Below are positions 25,973-35,192 of a stretch of 61,945 bases of DNA, in pieces (within the stretch, counting starts at the first letter, position 1; the number at the start of each line of letters is the position of its first letter). This stretch comes from Daejeonella rubra (lineage in GTDB: Bacteria; Bacteroidota; Bacteroidia; Sphingobacteriales; Sphingobacteriaceae). The notes beneath the pieces were generated by a model, which saw only the letters and a list, made by a program, of their open reading frames with translations, made no database searches and had not been told where the DNA came from. The DNA lies in assembly GCF_900103545.1 (NCBI RefSeq), contig NZ_FNHH01000023.1:1-61945 (forward strand). Direction: 5' to 3'. A program made the translations under genes and the position numbers.

Positions 25973-26920
25973 TTAATCCTTTTTACCACCAAAAACTGAG
26001 AAGCTAACATAACGTTTTGGGTTAGCCTTAAGATCGATCATTAGCTTATCAAGATTTTCTGCCGCATTATTCAGGTTATTGTACATCCGTTCATCATTAA
26101 TTAATTGACTTAATGTACCAGTTCCGGAATTAACCTTGTTTACAATTGCCTGCAGATCAGCAACCGCCTTATTTGCTTCTGTAATAGTTTGTGCGAAATT
26201 AGCTTTTGCAACATCATCTGAAACCTTTTCAAAATTATCCATGATGTTATTGATCTTACTGTTATTGTTCTTGAAATTGGCTGAAATTGACTCAAGATTG
26301 GTCATAATGCCAGATATTTTGGAACTCTGATTAGCAACTAAGCCATCAACAGTTTTTGTTGTTTTCTCAAGTGTTTCAAGTGTTCTAGCTATACTTGCAA
26401 AACTCCGGTCAAAATTTCTCTGAAACTCGGGGCTAAGTGTACTATTTACCGAAGTAAGTACCGAATCCAATCTGGCAATGATCTGCTCTGCCTTTTTCTG
26501 GACTGGCTCAACCTGATCCATTAAGCCCTTTTGGATATTAGCATTTAAGGTATCTCCATCCTCTGCAAAATCACTTCCTGTACCTAACTCAAAAACTATA
26601 GCTTTACCACCTAAGAGGTCCGTGCTTTCTAAACGGGCGATTGTATTTTTTGGAATAGCATATTCAGGATCAATTTTAAATTGAGCGAGTATTTGCCCCG
26701 TAGACAATAAAGTAAGTTTAGATACCCGGCCTATCTGGTAGCCGTTAACCATAACAGGTTTAGATGTTGCTAAACCATCAACACGGTCGTATTTAGCATA
26801 AAATTCATTTTCTGTTGAAAATACATCATTGCCCTTTAAAAAACTATAACCTACTATCAGGATGGTAATGGCTACTGCGGCTAATACACCAACTTTGGTT
26901 TCATTTGTAATTTTCATCAA
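25973..26920 (-). CDS. MCE-domain (MlaD-like) lipid-transport protein
   Basis: This 315-aa protein has an N-terminal membrane helix (about 11-29), one MCE domain ('FYAKYDRVDGLATSKPVMVNGYQIGRVSKLTL') and a long helical region (about 125-290) that would form the tube seen in MCE hexamers. The C-terminus ends in a short polar stretch. MlaD binds phospholipid in the periplasm as part of an ABC lipid transporter; the permease and ATPase are not in this window. It sits right after the amidase gene in the same direction, an arrangement often seen in Bacteroidota. Confidence 0.9.
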   Translation of the reverse strand: MMKITNETKVGVLAAVAITILIVGYSFLKGNDVFSTENEFYAKYDRVDGLATSKPVMVNGYQIGRVSKLTLLSTGQILAQFKIDPEYAIPKNTIARLESTDLLGGKAIVFELGTGSDFAEDGDTLNANIQKGLMDQVEPVQKKAEQIIARLDSVLTSVNSTLSPEFQRNFDRSFASIARTLETLEKTTKTVDGLVANQSSKISGIMTNLESISANFKNNNSKINNIMDNFEKVSDDVAKANFAQTITEANKAVADLQAIVNKVNSGTGTLSQLINDERMYNNLNNAAENLDKLMIDLKANPKRYVSFSVFGGKKD

Positions 26921-26997
26921 TATTTTAAATTTCGTTATCCTGATCCAAGATCAAAAATTTGTTATTTGACCATTTTAATAGTCATGTTCTTATCTGA

Positions 26998-27864
26998 TTA
27001 TTCCAGTTCAGCCTGTTTTTTATACGTTTGTATTGCTTTTAATAAATTAGCTACTATCTCGTTTTGACCTGAATCAGAATTCATATATTCTTCTTCTTCA
27101 GGATTTGATACAAATCCGATTTCAGTTAATACAGCAGGCATTCCTGCTCTAGCCAGTACCGCCAGACTTTGTTCCTTTACTCCACGGTCAATTCTGCCAC
27201 TCTGAATATATTCATCCTGCATAAAGGATGCCAGTTTAATACTTTGCTCTCTAAAAGCATTTTTCATTAAAGATAAAAGGATAATACTCTCCGGATCTTT
27301 GGGATCATAACCCTCATAATTATCCTTATAATCCTTTTCCAATAGGATTGATTCATTCTCACGCATCACAACATCCTGCTCATCAAGTCTGCCAAAGCCT
27401 GACACAAAGGTCTCAGTTCCCCTGGTAGATGTACTTTGAACAGTTTTGTAGATCGGAATTTTACGGCCTCTGCTATCTTTTCGGTATCCGCTGACAACCC
27501 TTTTAATTGGCATCGAATTACAATGTATTGATATGAAAATATCTGCTTTGTTACGATTGGCAATCCCTATGCGCTCGTATAATGGGATAAAAACATCCGT
27601 TGTTCTGGTATAAACAACTTTTACATCTTTTAAATTTTCTTCAATCGCTTTGCCTAAACGTAGGGCAACCTGAAGGGCTATATCTTTTTCTCTTGAAAAT
27701 ACTCCCTTTGTTGCCCCGTCAGTGCCTCCATGGCCGGCATCAACTACAATTGTCTTAATTCTATAGGGTGTGTCGTCAAGATTATTTGCGTGAGAAAATA
27801 CAGATGTAAAAAACAAGACCGTTAGTAATACGTATTTGTATCTGATCAATGGTATATTTTTCAT
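26998..27864 (-). CDS. N-acetylmuramoyl-L-alanine amidase (AmiC/Ami_3 type)
   Basis: This is a 288-aa periplasmic amidase that cuts the peptide from muramic acid during cell separation. It has a signal peptide ('MKNIPLIRYKYVLL', then a hydrophobic run ending near 'VFSHA'). The catalytic domain carries zinc motifs 'VVDAGHGGTDGATKG', 'SREKDIALQVALRLG', 'ADIFISIHCNSM' and the final 'AVLTEIGFVSN' with catalytic Glu. The ATG at 27915 lies upstream of the predicted transcription start, so I use 27864; 27879 is also possible. An insert around 145-190 is typical for the family. Confidence 0.9.
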   Translation of the reverse strand: MKNIPLIRYKYVLLTVLFFTSVFSHANNLDDTPYRIKTIVVDAGHGGTDGATKGVFSREKDIALQVALRLGKAIEENLKDVKVVYTRTTDVFIPLYERIGIANRNKADIFISIHCNSMPIKRVVSGYRKDSRGRKIPIYKTVQSTSTRGTETFVSGFGRLDEQDVVMRENESILLEKDYKDNYEGYDPKDPESIILLSLMKNAFREQSIKLASFMQDEYIQSGRIDRGVKEQSLAVLARAGMPAVLTEIGFVSNPEEEEYMNSDSGQNEIVANLLKAIQTYKKQAELE

Positions 27865-27896
27865 TAATTTTGAGGGCATATTATTATCTATCATTG

Positions 27897-27904
27897 CAAA
27901 AATA
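27897..27904 (-). promoter_or_regulatory. predicted -7 box of the amidase-MCE operon
   Basis: The minus strand reads TATTTTTG, a match to TAnnTTTG. Transcription would start near 27891, downstream of the ATG at 27915, so translation must start at 27879 or 27864. Confidence 0.55.
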
Positions 27905-27920
27905 GTATTCATCATCGAAT

Positions 27921-30539
27921 TTGAAATTTATTAGACCCATTTTTATCGTTTTTTCTTTAGCTGCTTTGATAGCTATTGCCGTAAATGGGTCTGTTTATGC
28001 TCAGCGGCCTGTTTTACGACCTGATAACGCAGTTAAGGCAACAACATTGCCATCAGATACCATAAAACTGGATACTGTAACAAAAAAATCAACCGGTTCA
28101 GGCACCTTTACTTCAAAAGTAACTTACTCAGCTGAGGATTCAATAAAAGCAGATATGACTAACAATATAGTCTTTTTGTATGGAAAAGGGCGTGTGAAGT
28201 ACGAAGATTTTGAAATCGAAGCTGATTATATCAGGCTTGACCAGAAGAACAATAGCCTGTTTGCCAGTGGAATTACGAATCCAAAAACAAAGGTATATAC
28301 AGGTAAACCTCTTCTTACACAGGGGGCTGAACCTCCTTTGTCAACTGATTCTCTGTTCTTTAATTATAAAACAAAAAAGGGTAAATCATTTGGCGTTTTC
28401 ACAGATGTAGAAGGTGGATACTTACAGGCAGCACAATTCAAGAAGAATCAATACGATGAGGGTTTCTTCAAAAGGGGTATTTATAGTACCTGTAATTTGC
28501 CACATCCGCATTTTGGAATACATATCACCAGAGGTATAGCAACTGATAAACAGATCATCACAGGACCTGCATATCTGGTAATTGAAGATGTACCATTGCC
28601 ATTAGGCGTACCTTTTGGCTTTTTTCCTAAACCCAACCGACGATCCGGTGGTTTACTTTTTCCAACATTTGGTGAGGATACCAGAGGTTTTTTCATGCGT
28701 GATCTGGGTTATTACCTCGGTTTGAACGATTATTGGGATCTTTCAACACGGGGTACCTTATATTCCAAAGGATCTTATGAATTAGGTACCGCAGCACGAT
28801 ACCGAAAGAATTATAAGTATGACGGTGGACTGAACTTCAGATTTGCATCAACCAAAAATGGGGTAGAAGGAACCCCATCTTATAAAACACCAAACAAGGA
28901 TTTCAACCTTACCTGGAGTCATTCACAAAGTCCCCTGGCTAATCCCGGGACAACTTTTAGTGCTTCTGTTAATGCCGGAACCGGTTCATATTTTTCCAAC
29001 ACCGGAGCTGCCGGAACTTATAACCCTACCGAAATAGCCAGAAACACACTTTCATCCAGTATAAGTTATGGGAAGGTATTTGCTAACGGGCTCTTTAATT
29101 TCTCCTCAAGCCTTTCGCATAGTCAGGACATTCAACAACAAACTGTATTCCTGGATCTGCCGCGTTTTAGTTTAAACATGACCACTATTAACCCCTTTGA
29201 TACAAAAGATCGTGCAGGGGAGCAAAAATGGTATCAGAGACTAAGTTTAGGTTATAGTATGCAGGGAAGCAATTCAATTAATACTAAAGAATACAAACTT
29301 TTTAAGAAAGAATCCATAAAAGATTTCAGAAATGGAATTCAACACGATATTCCAATAAGTCTTTCACTAAACATCTTAAAATTCTTCCAGTTTAATTCAG
29401 GACTGCAGTACAGCGAGAAATGGTATATGCAAACCATCCGCAAAAGGCTGGATCCTGTTGCCTCAGGATTCGCCCTGGCCACCGATACTATTCAGGGATT
29501 CAGCAGAGTATATGAATACAGCCTGAATTCAGGCCTTTCAACCAAATTATATGGAAAATTCAATTTCAAGAAAGGGAAACTGATGGCTCTAAGGCATATT
29601 ATGACCCCTTCTGCAAATTTTAATTACCGTCCTGATTTTGGAACAAATAAATTTGGCTATTATCGTGATCTACAGGGTGATACAGCCAAAATAAGTAGCC
29701 GCTATTCTATCTATGAAAACCCGGTTTTTGGCGCGCCTACACCTGGAAGAATGGCAGGAATAGGGTTTAGCATAGATAATAATATTGAGGCTAAAGTGCG
29801 ATCTGATGCTGATTCAACAAAAAGCTCCGTAAATATACCTATACTTCAAAGTCTTTCATTTTCAGGTAATTATAACTTTGCGGCAGAGAATTTCAAACTT
29901 TCAACGATCGGATTTTCAGGACGGACAGCATTTTTCAAAGAGAAGATCGGAATAAATTTTTATGGAACATTAGATCCTTACAAAATAGATGCTGCAGGAA
30001 ACCGGATCGATAAGTTTACTATTGAATCAGGCAAACTTGCCAGGCTGACTAATTTCGGCTTATCCACCGACTTTAGTCTTAACTCGAAAGCAGCCAAGAA
30101 CAGAAATGAAAATCTGAATGAGATCGATAAAGCCAAACAGAACTTATCAAGACAACAGCAGGATGAATTAAATGCAATAAGCCGCGATCCAAATGCTTTT
30201 GTTGATTTCAATGTGCCCTGGAATGTTAGTGCTGCATATAGCTTCAACTATTCAAAAAATGGACTTGAGTCAAGTATTTCAAACACGTTGAATATTTTTG
30301 GAGATTTTAATGTTACGCCAAAATGGAAAGTTCAATATACCTCGGGTTATGATTTCCAGGCCAATAAACTTAGTTTAACTCAGTTTTCCATTTACCGCGA
30401 CCTGCATTGCTGGGACCTCTCTTTCAGATGGTCACCAATAGGTACATATAAGTTTTATAGTGTTGATCTAAGAGTTAAAGCTTCGATACTTCAGGACCTG
30501 AAACTTAGTAAACGCCGGGATGCGTACAATAACTTTTGA
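27921..30539 (+). CDS. lptD: LptD-like lipopolysaccharide assembly outer-membrane protein
   Basis: This 872-aa protein starts at TTG 27921; no ATG is available before the signal peptide ('MKFIRPIFIVFSLAALIA', cleaved near VYAQ). An OstA/LptA-like beta-taco region ('TYSAEDSIKADMTNNIVFLYGKGRVKYEDFEIEADYIRL') and the LptD barrel ('PLPLGVPFGFFPKPNRRSGGLLFPTFGED') follow, with many aromatic strand pairs to the end. In Bacteroidota LptD-type proteins of about 870 aa insert LPS into the outer membrane. Sequence divergence is high, so LptD is likely but function is inferred. It is divergent from the amidase gene. Confidence 0.85.
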   Translation: MKFIRPIFIVFSLAALIAIAVNGSVYAQRPVLRPDNAVKATTLPSDTIKLDTVTKKSTGSGTFTSKVTYSAEDSIKADMTNNIVFLYGKGRVKYEDFEIEADYIRLDQKNNSLFASGITNPKTKVYTGKPLLTQGAEPPLSTDSLFFNYKTKKGKSFGVFTDVEGGYLQAAQFKKNQYDEGFFKRGIYSTCNLPHPHFGIHITRGIATDKQIITGPAYLVIEDVPLPLGVPFGFFPKPNRRSGGLLFPTFGEDTRGFFMRDLGYYLGLNDYWDLSTRGTLYSKGSYELGTAARYRKNYKYDGGLNFRFASTKNGVEGTPSYKTPNKDFNLTWSHSQSPLANPGTTFSASVNAGTGSYFSNTGAAGTYNPTEIARNTLSSSISYGKVFANGLFNFSSSLSHSQDIQQQTVFLDLPRFSLNMTTINPFDTKDRAGEQKWYQRLSLGYSMQGSNSINTKEYKLFKKESIKDFRNGIQHDIPISLSLNILKFFQFNSGLQYSEKWYMQTIRKRLDPVASGFALATDTIQGFSRVYEYSLNSGLSTKLYGKFNFKKGKLMALRHIMTPSANFNYRPDFGTNKFGYYRDLQGDTAKISSRYSIYENPVFGAPTPGRMAGIGFSIDNNIEAKVRSDADSTKSSVNIPILQSLSFSGNYNFAAENFKLSTIGFSGRTAFFKEKIGINFYGTLDPYKIDAAGNRIDKFTIESGKLARLTNFGLSTDFSLNSKAAKNRNENLNEIDKAKQNLSRQQQDELNAISRDPNAFVDFNVPWNVSAAYSFNYSKNGLESSISNTLNIFGDFNVTPKWKVQYTSGYDFQANKLSLTQFSIYRDLHCWDLSFRWSPIGTYKFYSVDLRVKASILQDLKLSKRRDAYNNF

Positions 30540-30540
30540 T

Positions 30541-31788
30541 ATGATAGCTGAAATTATAACTATAGGTGATGAAATTCTAATAGGGCAGATCGTGGATACG
30601 AACTCTGCATGGATGGCTCAAAAACTAAATCTGGCCGGAATCAGGATAAAACAAATAACATCAGTCTCAGATGATCGTCAGCATATTCTGGATACTTTAC
30701 ATCAGGCCTCTCAGCGAGCAGATTTAATATTAATTACTGGTGGTTTAGGTCCGACGAAAGATGATATCACAAAGAAAACATTGGCTGAATATTTTCAAAC
30801 AGGGCTAAGGACTGATACCGATGCTCTTGAAAATGTAGAACGTATTTTCGCCCGGTATAAAGTCCCGGTATCCGATATTAATAAAAAACAGGCTGAAGTT
30901 CTTGAAAATTGCACCACACTGCTGAATATGAACGGTACAGCTCCCGGAATGTGGATTGAAAATAATAATAAGATCTATATATCAATGCCCGGAGTTCCGT
31001 TTGAGATGATGTATATGATGGAGGAGCTGGTGATCCCTAGAATAAAGGGGGCATTTAAGCTGCCCAATATCTATCATCATACTATTTTGACTGCAGGTAT
31101 TGGTGAATCAATACTGGCAGAAAAGATTTCAGATGTCGAAGATTCACTTCCTGAGCATATTAAATTGGCATATCTGCCTAAATTAGGTATGGTAAGATTA
31201 AGACTAAGCGGCAGTGGTCAGGATGCTGAAAAATTGAATGCAGAAATACTTTCCTATTCTAAAAAAATAATTGACCTTATAGGTGAATTTGTTGTCATTG
31301 AAAGTGATACAGCCCTTGAAAAAGTGATCCTTGATCTGATGGAATCAAAAGGATTAACTTTATCTACAGCTGAAAGTTGTACAGGTGGCTATATTTCTCA
31401 TCTGATCACTCAGCACCCGGGAAGTAGTAAAGTGTTTGTAGGAGGAGCTGTTTCTTATTCCAATCAGCTGAAAAAGATCATGCTTGGTATATTAGATCAA
31501 ACACTCAGTACTTTTGGTGCAGTAAGTGAAGAAACCGTAAAGGAAATGGCTATCGGCGCCAAATCTGAATATAAATCTGATTATTCAATATCAGTTAGTG
31601 GAATTGCCGGTCCCGATGGCGGAAGTACTGAAAAACCAGTCGGTACTGTCTGGATTGCGGTAGCCGGAAAAACTAAAACGGTCAGCAAAAAATTCAACTT
31701 TGGAAATAAAAGGATCCAAAATATTGAAAGAGCTTCCATAAGTGCTCTGACATTACTTTTTAAATTACTAAAAGAAGAGCAGGCTTAA
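30541..31788 (+). CDS. cinA: CinA family nicotinamide-nucleotide amidohydrolase
   Basis: This is a 415-aa protein. The first ATG (30520) overlaps the lptD end by 20 nt, whereas the family begins 'MIAEIITIGDEILIG', so the ATG at 30541 right after the lptD stop is chosen. The N-terminal MoCF/COG1058 domain has 'ITGGLGPTKDDITKKTLA'. The C-terminal amidase domain has 'LSTAESCTGGYISHLIT' with the catalytic Ser, 'GGAVSYSN' and 'SGIAGPDGGS..KPVGTVWIA'. It deamidates nicotinamide mononucleotide in NAD recycling. It is probably co-transcribed with lptD. Confidence 0.94.
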   Translation: MIAEIITIGDEILIGQIVDTNSAWMAQKLNLAGIRIKQITSVSDDRQHILDTLHQASQRADLILITGGLGPTKDDITKKTLAEYFQTGLRTDTDALENVERIFARYKVPVSDINKKQAEVLENCTTLLNMNGTAPGMWIENNNKIYISMPGVPFEMMYMMEELVIPRIKGAFKLPNIYHHTILTAGIGESILAEKISDVEDSLPEHIKLAYLPKLGMVRLRLSGSGQDAEKLNAEILSYSKKIIDLIGEFVVIESDTALEKVILDLMESKGLTLSTAESCTGGYISHLITQHPGSSKVFVGGAVSYSNQLKKIMLGILDQTLSTFGAVSEETVKEMAIGAKSEYKSDYSISVSGIAGPDGGSTEKPVGTVWIAVAGKTKTVSKKFNFGNKRIQNIERASISALTLLFKLLKEEQA

Positions 31789-31839
31789 GTTAAATTTTTA
31801 ATTTTGCGCTGAGAAAACCAATTCTTTAAATAATCGACT

Positions 31840-33180
31840 ATGGCTTTATACGAATTAGTGCTTCCAAAAATGGGTGAAAGTGTTGCTGAGGCTACAATTA
31901 TAAAATGGGTAAAGCAACCAGGTGATCTGATAGAAATTGATGAATCTGTTTTGGAAATCGCAACAGATAAGGTTGATTCTGAAGTACCATCACCAGTGGC
32001 CGGAAAGCTTGTCAAGATCCTGTTTAATGAAGAAGACGTAGTTCAGGTAGGAGCTGTTATTGCTGTAATTGAAACTGATGCTGATTCAAAAGTTGAAATT
32101 TCAAGCGTTCAACCTCAGGAAGTAAAGGCTGAGCAAGCTGTTAAAGTTGAACCTGTTCAAACTACTGTTGTTCCTGAAGTGAAAGAAGAAATTAGTCAGG
32201 AAAAGCTTAAACCTGTAGATTTTAGTAATTCTGAACGTTTCTATTCGCCATTAGTTAAAAGTATGGCTGCAGAAGAGGGAATAAGTCTTTCGGAATTGAA
32301 CTCCATTACAGGAACAGGTTCAGAAGGCCGTGTGACCAAGCAGGACATACTCGATTATATCAAAATAAATAAAACACAAGTATTACAGGCAGCTCCCATA
32401 CAAACCATTGTTTCTGAACCAGTACAAACTATTGTATCCAAACCTTCAGCACCAATAACTTCTGTTTCCGGTGGTGATGAGATCATTGAAATGGATCGCA
32501 TGCGTAAGCTTATTGCCGATCATATGGTAATGAGCAAGTCAACATCTGCACATGTTACATCTTTTGTGGAAGCCGATGTGACCAATATGGTGAAATGGAG
32601 AGAACGTGTTAAAAGTAGTTTTGAAAAGAGGGAAGGAGAGAAGATCACTTTTACACCGATCTTTATAGAAGCTGTTGCAAAGGCGATCAAAGACCTGCCA
32701 ATGATCAATATTTCAGTTAATGGAACTCAGATCATAAAAAAGCGTGATATCAATATCGGAATGGCAGCTGCACTTCCAAGTGGAAATCTGATCGTTCCGG
32801 TTATTAAAAATGCAGATCAGTTAAATCTGCTTGGAATAACCAAAGCTGTAAATGATCTTGCCAGCCGTGCGCGTCAGTCAAAGCTGAAGCCTGATGAAAC
32901 TCAGGGCGGTACTTTCACACTTACAAATGTCGGTACTTTTGGAAATGTCATGGGAACTCCGATCATCAATCAGCCACAAGTTGCTGTATTGGCTGTAGGA
33001 GCGATTAAAAAGAAACCTGCCGTTATTGAAACGGAATATGGCGATGTTATTGCTATCAGACATATGATGTTCCTTTCCCTTTCTTATGACCATCGGGTGG
33101 TCGATGGTTCTTTAGGTGGATCATTTGTACGGAGAGTAGCTGATTATCTTGAGGCCTGGGATCTTAATCGGGAAATATAA
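31840..33180 (+). CDS. dihydrolipoamide acyltransferase (E2) of a 2-oxo acid dehydrogenase
   Basis: This is a 446-aa E2. One lipoyl domain (residues 1-80) has the lipoate Lys in 'IATDKVDSEVPSP'. A flexible Glu/Val/Pro-rich linker and a peripheral-subunit-binding domain ('YSPLVKSMAAEEGISLSEL', to 'VTKQDILDYI') follow. After a second linker comes the catalytic domain ending in 'SYDHRVVDGSLGG' (HxxxDG). It could belong to the branched-chain, pyruvate or 2-oxoglutarate complex. The E1 genes are not adjacent, so the substrate is open; the single lipoyl domain fits branched-chain or oxoglutarate. Confidence 0.9.
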   Translation: MALYELVLPKMGESVAEATIIKWVKQPGDLIEIDESVLEIATDKVDSEVPSPVAGKLVKILFNEEDVVQVGAVIAVIETDADSKVEISSVQPQEVKAEQAVKVEPVQTTVVPEVKEEISQEKLKPVDFSNSERFYSPLVKSMAAEEGISLSELNSITGTGSEGRVTKQDILDYIKINKTQVLQAAPIQTIVSEPVQTIVSKPSAPITSVSGGDEIIEMDRMRKLIADHMVMSKSTSAHVTSFVEADVTNMVKWRERVKSSFEKREGEKITFTPIFIEAVAKAIKDLPMINISVNGTQIIKKRDINIGMAAALPSGNLIVPVIKNADQLNLLGITKAVNDLASRARQSKLKPDETQGGTFTLTNVGTFGNVMGTPIINQPQVAVLAVGAIKKKPAVIETEYGDVIAIRHMMFLSLSYDHRVVDGSLGGSFVRRVADYLEAWDLNREI

Positions 33181-33223
33181 CTTAAATTAATGTTTTTAAT
33201 TATTTCAATAAATATTTAACTAA

Positions 33224-33901
33224 ATGAAAAGGATCAATCTATTAATTCTGGGTTTGTTGTTTGTACAAGTCTTCAGCAAAACCGTAATTGCCCAGACCAA
33301 TCCTCCATTTTTTAAAGAAATTGAGGCATTTAAAACGCAGGACAAGATAAATCCTCCTGAAAAGGGTGCTATTTTATTTGTAGGGAGTTCATCATTTACC
33401 ATGTGGAAAGATGTACAAAATTACTTCCCTGGATACACTATTATTAACCGTGGGTTTGGCGGATCAAGTTTGCCTGATGTGATTCGCTATGCACCTGACG
33501 TCATATACCCATATCAGCCTTCTCAGGTGGTTATTTATTGTGGAGAGAATGATTTTACTACGTCGCCAAATGCCAATGCAGATACGGTTTTTAACCGTTT
33601 CAGTAAATTATTCGGTATGATCAGGAAGGAAATTCCCCGTGCTCATATTCTATTTGTGTCAATAAAACCAAGTCCGAGCCGCGCAAAGCATATGCCCGAA
33701 ATGGTAAGAGCCAATGAAATGATCAGAAAATACATTAAAAGAAGATCAAGAACCGGTTTTGCAGATGTTTATAATAAAATGCTGCTGGAAGATGGTAGCC
33801 CGATGCCGGATATCTTTTTAGGTGATAAACTTCACATGAATAAAAACGGCTATGCAATATGGCAGAAGGCGATATTACCTCATTTAAGAAAGAAAGGTTA
33901 A
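33224..33901 (+). CDS. SGNH/GDSL family hydrolase, exported
   Basis: This 225-aa protein has a signal peptide (about 1-23, cleavage near VIAQT) and SGNH blocks: 'ILFVGSSSFTMW' with the catalytic Ser, 'INRGFGGSS' with the Gly, 'VIYCGENDFTTS' with the Asn and 'GDKLHMNKNGYAIW' with the catalytic Asp and His. It probably acts as an esterase or sugar deacetylase in the periplasm. The substrate is not predictable. It is followed by a perfect 12-bp terminator hairpin and converges on hom. Confidence 0.9.
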   Translation: MKRINLLILGLLFVQVFSKTVIAQTNPPFFKEIEAFKTQDKINPPEKGAILFVGSSSFTMWKDVQNYFPGYTIINRGFGGSSLPDVIRYAPDVIYPYQPSQVVIYCGENDFTTSPNANADTVFNRFSKLFGMIRKEIPRAHILFVSIKPSPSRAKHMPEMVRANEMIRKYIKRRSRTGFADVYNKMLLEDGSPMPDIFLGDKLHMNKNGYAIWQKAILPHLRKKG

Positions 33902-33936
33902 TTACCACAAATTTTCAATTTAATTGGTAATTAACC
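33896..33936. terminator. bidirectional terminator between the SGNH gene and hom
   Basis: GGTTAATTACCA and TGGTAATTAACC form a perfect 12-bp stem around a 17-nt loop, spanning the SGNH stop codon. T-rich sequence follows on the plus strand (TTATTTAGTCTTTT), less clearly on the minus. Confidence 0.7.
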
Positions 33937-33958
33937 TTATTTAGTCTTTTAATAGAGC

Positions 33959-35191
33959 TTAGATTTTTTCAAACTTAACTCGTTTCAGTTCCTCAAATTT
34001 TTCAGTCAATGCACTAGCCTGAGCTAAAAATGCACCATCATCCAGTATATCTTGTTTCTTCAGGATCAATTCACTGATCTTAATTCCTCCAAGAACATAC
34101 TTCAGATCAAGACTTTTATGCTGTTCTGCAATAAACTCAAAATGTAAACTATTTATCAGGTCTTCATTATTATACCGGATATAAACAGGGATAACATGAT
34201 CATTTTGAAGCTTTAGTTTTGAATCATGATTGAATTTCTTGTATTCATAGCGATAATCATAACGTAATGCTGCCACATCAGAAAGTACAGCAGAACCAGT
34301 AGGATGGCCCCCGGCACCTTTTCCATAAAATAGTTGCTGATCTGCAAAAGCTGCCTTCACAGACACTGCATTGTATTCATTCTCAACATTATAAAGGAAA
34401 TCACTTTTCGGAACAAGCTTGGGTATAACATACATGGCTAGTTCTTTATCATTCAGCTTTTTGGCTGTCGGAACCAACTTTATTTTAAGCTGATGCTCTT
34501 GTGCAAATTGAAGATCTGCATTTGAAAAGTTCTGAATACCGATATTCAAAACTTCTTCAGGTCTTACAAATAAACCATAAGCATGTGCCGCGGCAATAAC
34601 CAGTTTATATTTCGGATCGTATCCTCCTACATCAAGAATAGGATCTTTTTCTGCAAATCCAAGGTCCTGGGCTTGTTTGAGTGCATCTGCATATTCCAAA
34701 CCTTCATTGGCGATCTTTGAAAGAATGAAATTTGATGAGCCGTTAAAAATTCCACTGATAGAATGCAATAATTCATTGTCATAATATTCTTCCAGATTTC
34801 TGATGATTGGAATGCTACCACAAACAGATCCTTCATAAAGTAATGAAGTTCCATATTTTTCCTGTAGCTCAACTAATTCATCCAGATGCTCAGCTATCAT
34901 TTTCTTATTGGCAGAAACGACATTTTTTCCGCTTTTTAAAGCCCTGGTAACAATTTCATAGGCAGCGTCTGCATCATTGATCAGCTCAATTATTGTATTG
35001 ATCTCCGGGTCATTTAATATTACGTTGGCATCTGTTGTAAATAACTCATCCGGTAGACTGCGTTTCTTGTCCGGATTTTTAATGGCAATCTTTCTGATCT
35101 CTATGTTAAGATCTTTAGTACTGATAATATCATACAAACCCTGTCCCACAACTCCGAATCCAAATAATCCAATTGTTAATCTCTTACTCAT
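33959..35191 (-). CDS. hom: homoserine dehydrogenase
   Basis: This 410-aa enzyme reduces aspartate semialdehyde to homoserine. 'IGLFGFGVVGQGLYDII' is the NAD(P) fold. 'VVSANKKMIAEHLDEL', 'GSVCGSIPIIRNLEEYY', 'GIFNGSSNFILSKI', 'GFAEKDPILDVGGYDPKYKLVIAA' and 'GKGAGGHPTGSAVLSDV' are the catalytic and substrate regions, including the conserved Lys/Asp pair. A C-terminal regulatory-type extension of about 80 aa is present. It is the last of metY-metX-hom, one base after metX, under the SAM riboswitch, so it probably feeds methionine synthesis. Confidence 0.95.
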   Translation of the reverse strand: MSKRLTIGLFGFGVVGQGLYDIISTKDLNIEIRKIAIKNPDKKRSLPDELFTTDANVILNDPEINTIIELINDADAAYEIVTRALKSGKNVVSANKKMIAEHLDELVELQEKYGTSLLYEGSVCGSIPIIRNLEEYYDNELLHSISGIFNGSSNFILSKIANEGLEYADALKQAQDLGFAEKDPILDVGGYDPKYKLVIAAAHAYGLFVRPEEVLNIGIQNFSNADLQFAQEHQLKIKLVPTAKKLNDKELAMYVIPKLVPKSDFLYNVENEYNAVSVKAAFADQQLFYGKGAGGHPTGSAVLSDVAALRYDYRYEYKKFNHDSKLKLQNDHVIPVYIRYNNEDLINSLHFEFIAEQHKSLDLKYVLGGIKISELILKKQDILDDGAFLAQASALTEKFEELKRVKFEKI

Positions 35192-35192
35192 T

